A stretch of DNA of 64,000 bases from Ceriagrion tenellum (taxonomy: Eukaryota; Arthropoda; Insecta; Odonata; Coenagrionidae), in NCBI GenBank assembly GCA_963169105.1, contig OY720639.1, positions 52,743,848 to 52,807,847 of the forward strand, read 5' to 3'. Below, piece by piece: positions 62,360 to 64,000 of the stretch. Below the pieces are notes generated by a model. That model worked only from the letters and a program-made list of their open reading frames with translations, was not told where the DNA came from and did not search any database. A program made the position numbers and the translations under genes. Each line of letters begins with the position of its first letter. The first letter of the stretch is position 1.

Positions 62360-62365
62360 AATAAA
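62360..62365 (+). terminator. lola: Polyadenylation signal of the short lola isoform
   Basis: AATAAA 323 nt after the stop codon at 62037, the first canonical signal downstream, before the next exon at 62457. Confidence 0.6.
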
Positions 62366-62456
62366 TGGTTACTTCAGTCTAATATTCAATTCACTTTACT
62401 ACCTTTGAGTTGGGGGTGTATATAAAAAAATGGACATTTTCTGCACCCAATTTCAG

Positions 62457-62546
62457 GCTTTGCACCATGGCATATGATGCCTGACCGGTCAGGGGATGAT
62501 ATCTTCATTCCATCTCAGGAAACTGCTGCTCAACGTGAGAGCCAAG
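62457..62546 (+). CDS. lola: Alternative lola exon (phase 1 in, phase 1 out)
   Basis: A 90-nt open stretch between TTTCAG and GTAAGAA. Joined to the common exon end at 61364 it reads GFAPWHMMPDRSGDDIFIPS and then QETAAQRESQ, with no stop. The exact phase match with the exon at 61583 suggests it is spliced in its place and leads to further exons beyond the window. Supported only by splice sites, phase and open frame. Confidence 0.7.
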
Positions 62547-64000
62547 GTAAGAATTTCCCTTGCCAGTTTTTTTTAGATCTTTTCCGTTGTACTACTTTTT
62601 AGAACTAAAGGACACATTGTAAATGAGCAGTTCCAATAGGTACAGTACTTATCCATTTTCCTTTCATTTCCTTGCCCTTCCCTGTTGAGGCAATTTCTGG
62701 TATGTTTTTCCATTATTGTATGGAGTTAGTAAAGATCATTTCTAACACACTTTGAATCATCAATATTTAAGTGTGAATCATTTGCACTTAGCTTTCTTAA
62801 TTTCTATCCATGATGTCAGGATTTATTTTACGTAACAACTTCTTGATTTTCACTTGACTGATGATAATTCCAGTATGTTGTAACTACCTTAGTTTTTATC
62901 TGCCTTTTTATAAAATTTAATTTTCAACTTCTCTAGTATAATCTTTATTTCCTGGACAGTAAAAGGAGAATTCAAGTTTTCTGAGTGATTGTTTTCTTTG
63001 AGAATGGGTGGTTGAGAACTAAGTGAAAGGGAATGAAAGTAGCATTCTCCATGTTCTCTGTAAGCCAATTTCAATGCTGCTGCCTCACACCCTTCACCTC
63101 ACGCCCCCATCCTACCTGATGCTCCCATCCCACCTACCAGCTACATCACATCTTTAAGTCTCCCTTACCACTACTTCCCTTTCTCTTACCGTGATCCTCA
63201 GGTCGTAACAAATTTCTCCTCTCTCTTTACCACATGAACATGGTCATGGAAAATGGAGCAAGTCATAGTTAGGGCAGTCTCTTAAATGAAGCTTTCTCTG
63301 TAAAGCAACTGCATAATCACCTGCCATCTTTCTCTTGTTGGGAAAGGATGGGCAGTGGTTCAATGGGCAGTAAGTTTTCTCTGTTTTAGTAGATATCTTT
63401 TAATTTCCTATGTGTGTACTTGCTGAAGAATGCTCTACAAGTGTCCTATGGTTCAGCACAGCACTGCAGGGTATCTGATTTTTTTCTTGTCTGTGAATGA
63501 TCTCGGGTGTGTATATTGCGTTTTCCAAGTCTCCCTGCCATTGTGGATATATTATATATTTTTGGAGCTGCATTTTTGCCTGTTGACCCTTTTTTCTGTT
63601 TGTCATCTGTGTCATGTTTATTTTTCAACATATTTTGAGTCATGTTGGCATCAAGGGGGGTTAAGGTACCTCAGCTGTTTCGATATATATATTTCTACTC
63701 TTTTTCCACTTTTTCTCATCATGACCTTCCCCCCTTTCCTTCTCATCGCAATATTATTCCCATTCTTATGAATTTCTCCCTTTTTATTATCAAGGCACAC
63801 AGTAAGGTTGTTGCTAATGCAAGTGCCTCGTCAAAATCGAAATTTTTGTAAATTTTCATGCTCAAATAATGCTCAGCTCTCAAGTAGCATTCTTCCGTCC
63901 CGGTTTATGCATGTATTTTTCCGTGGTCACATCAAACTCGTCTCCCTCCCTCTCTCTCTCTCACGTCCGGAATATGACGCTGACGTTGCCGTTCGCCGTC
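62547..64000 (+). other. Downstream intron of lola, no exon recognised
   Basis: No C2H2 zinc-finger frame or other exon is visible up to the window edge. The 113-codon hydrophobic frame at 63430-63771 has no recognisable motif. Confidence 0.55.

Noticed and set aside
1..64000. CRISPR arrays, rRNA genes, bacterial-type systems
   Set aside because: No regularly spaced repeats, rRNA segments or prokaryotic gene layout; the window is a eukaryotic locus.

Overview
The window looks like part of an insect nuclear genome. It is AT-rich, has spliced genes with GT-AG introns, insect-type BTB transcription factors, tRNA-derived SINEs, and many decayed eukaryotic DNA transposons. There is no bacterial-style operon, CRISPR array or rRNA. 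I cannot name the species or order from sequence alone.

The two real host genes are a divergent (head-to-head) pair at the right end. On the minus strand, seven coding exons between 58295 and 33426 join in phase into a 715-residue pipsqueak (psq) protein: an N-terminal BTB domain, a Gly/Pro/Gln-rich linker, a poly-glycine run and four C-terminal Psq DNA-binding motifs. On the plus strand, starting at 60040, is a lola-type (longitudinals lacking) BTB gene. Its coding exons at 60040-60213, 60503-61364 and 61583-62037 join in phase into a 496-residue isoform ending in a Psq-like helix-turn-helix. A further phase-compatible exon at 62457-62546 suggests that more alternative 3' exons lie beyond the window. 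The same neighbour pair is known from Drosophila, so this looks like conserved microsynteny. The roughly 1.7 kb between the two start codons should hold both promoters.

The left part (1-24 kb) is intergenic and dominated by transposons. In order: a non-LTR reverse-transcriptase remnant (1.9-2.4 kb), a tRNA-derived SINE (2.39 kb), a dead mariner (2.9-4.2 kb), a second SINE type (7.1 kb), and a 4.4 kb DNA transposon with about 540-bp terminal inverted repeats and TATA target duplications (9.17-13.56 kb). Next come a hAT element nested inside a GCAAG-rich MITE (15.2-17.8 kb) and a second hAT element with a near-perfect 8-bp target duplication and its own CCAAT/TATA promoter (20.05-24.15 kb).

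From 24 to 33.4 kb I see no gene; this is the 3' flank and possibly the 3' UTR of psq. The long psq introns carry a Tigger/pogo fragment (43.1-43.9 kb), a palindromic TTAA MITE (48.8-49.0 kb), a Kolobok-like deletion derivative (52.6-53.8 kb) and degraded SINEs. I found no clearly new multi-gene system. The most interesting signals are the psq-lola promoter-sharing pair with its splicing architecture, the nested transposons with readable ends, and the long-TIR element with subterminal repeats.
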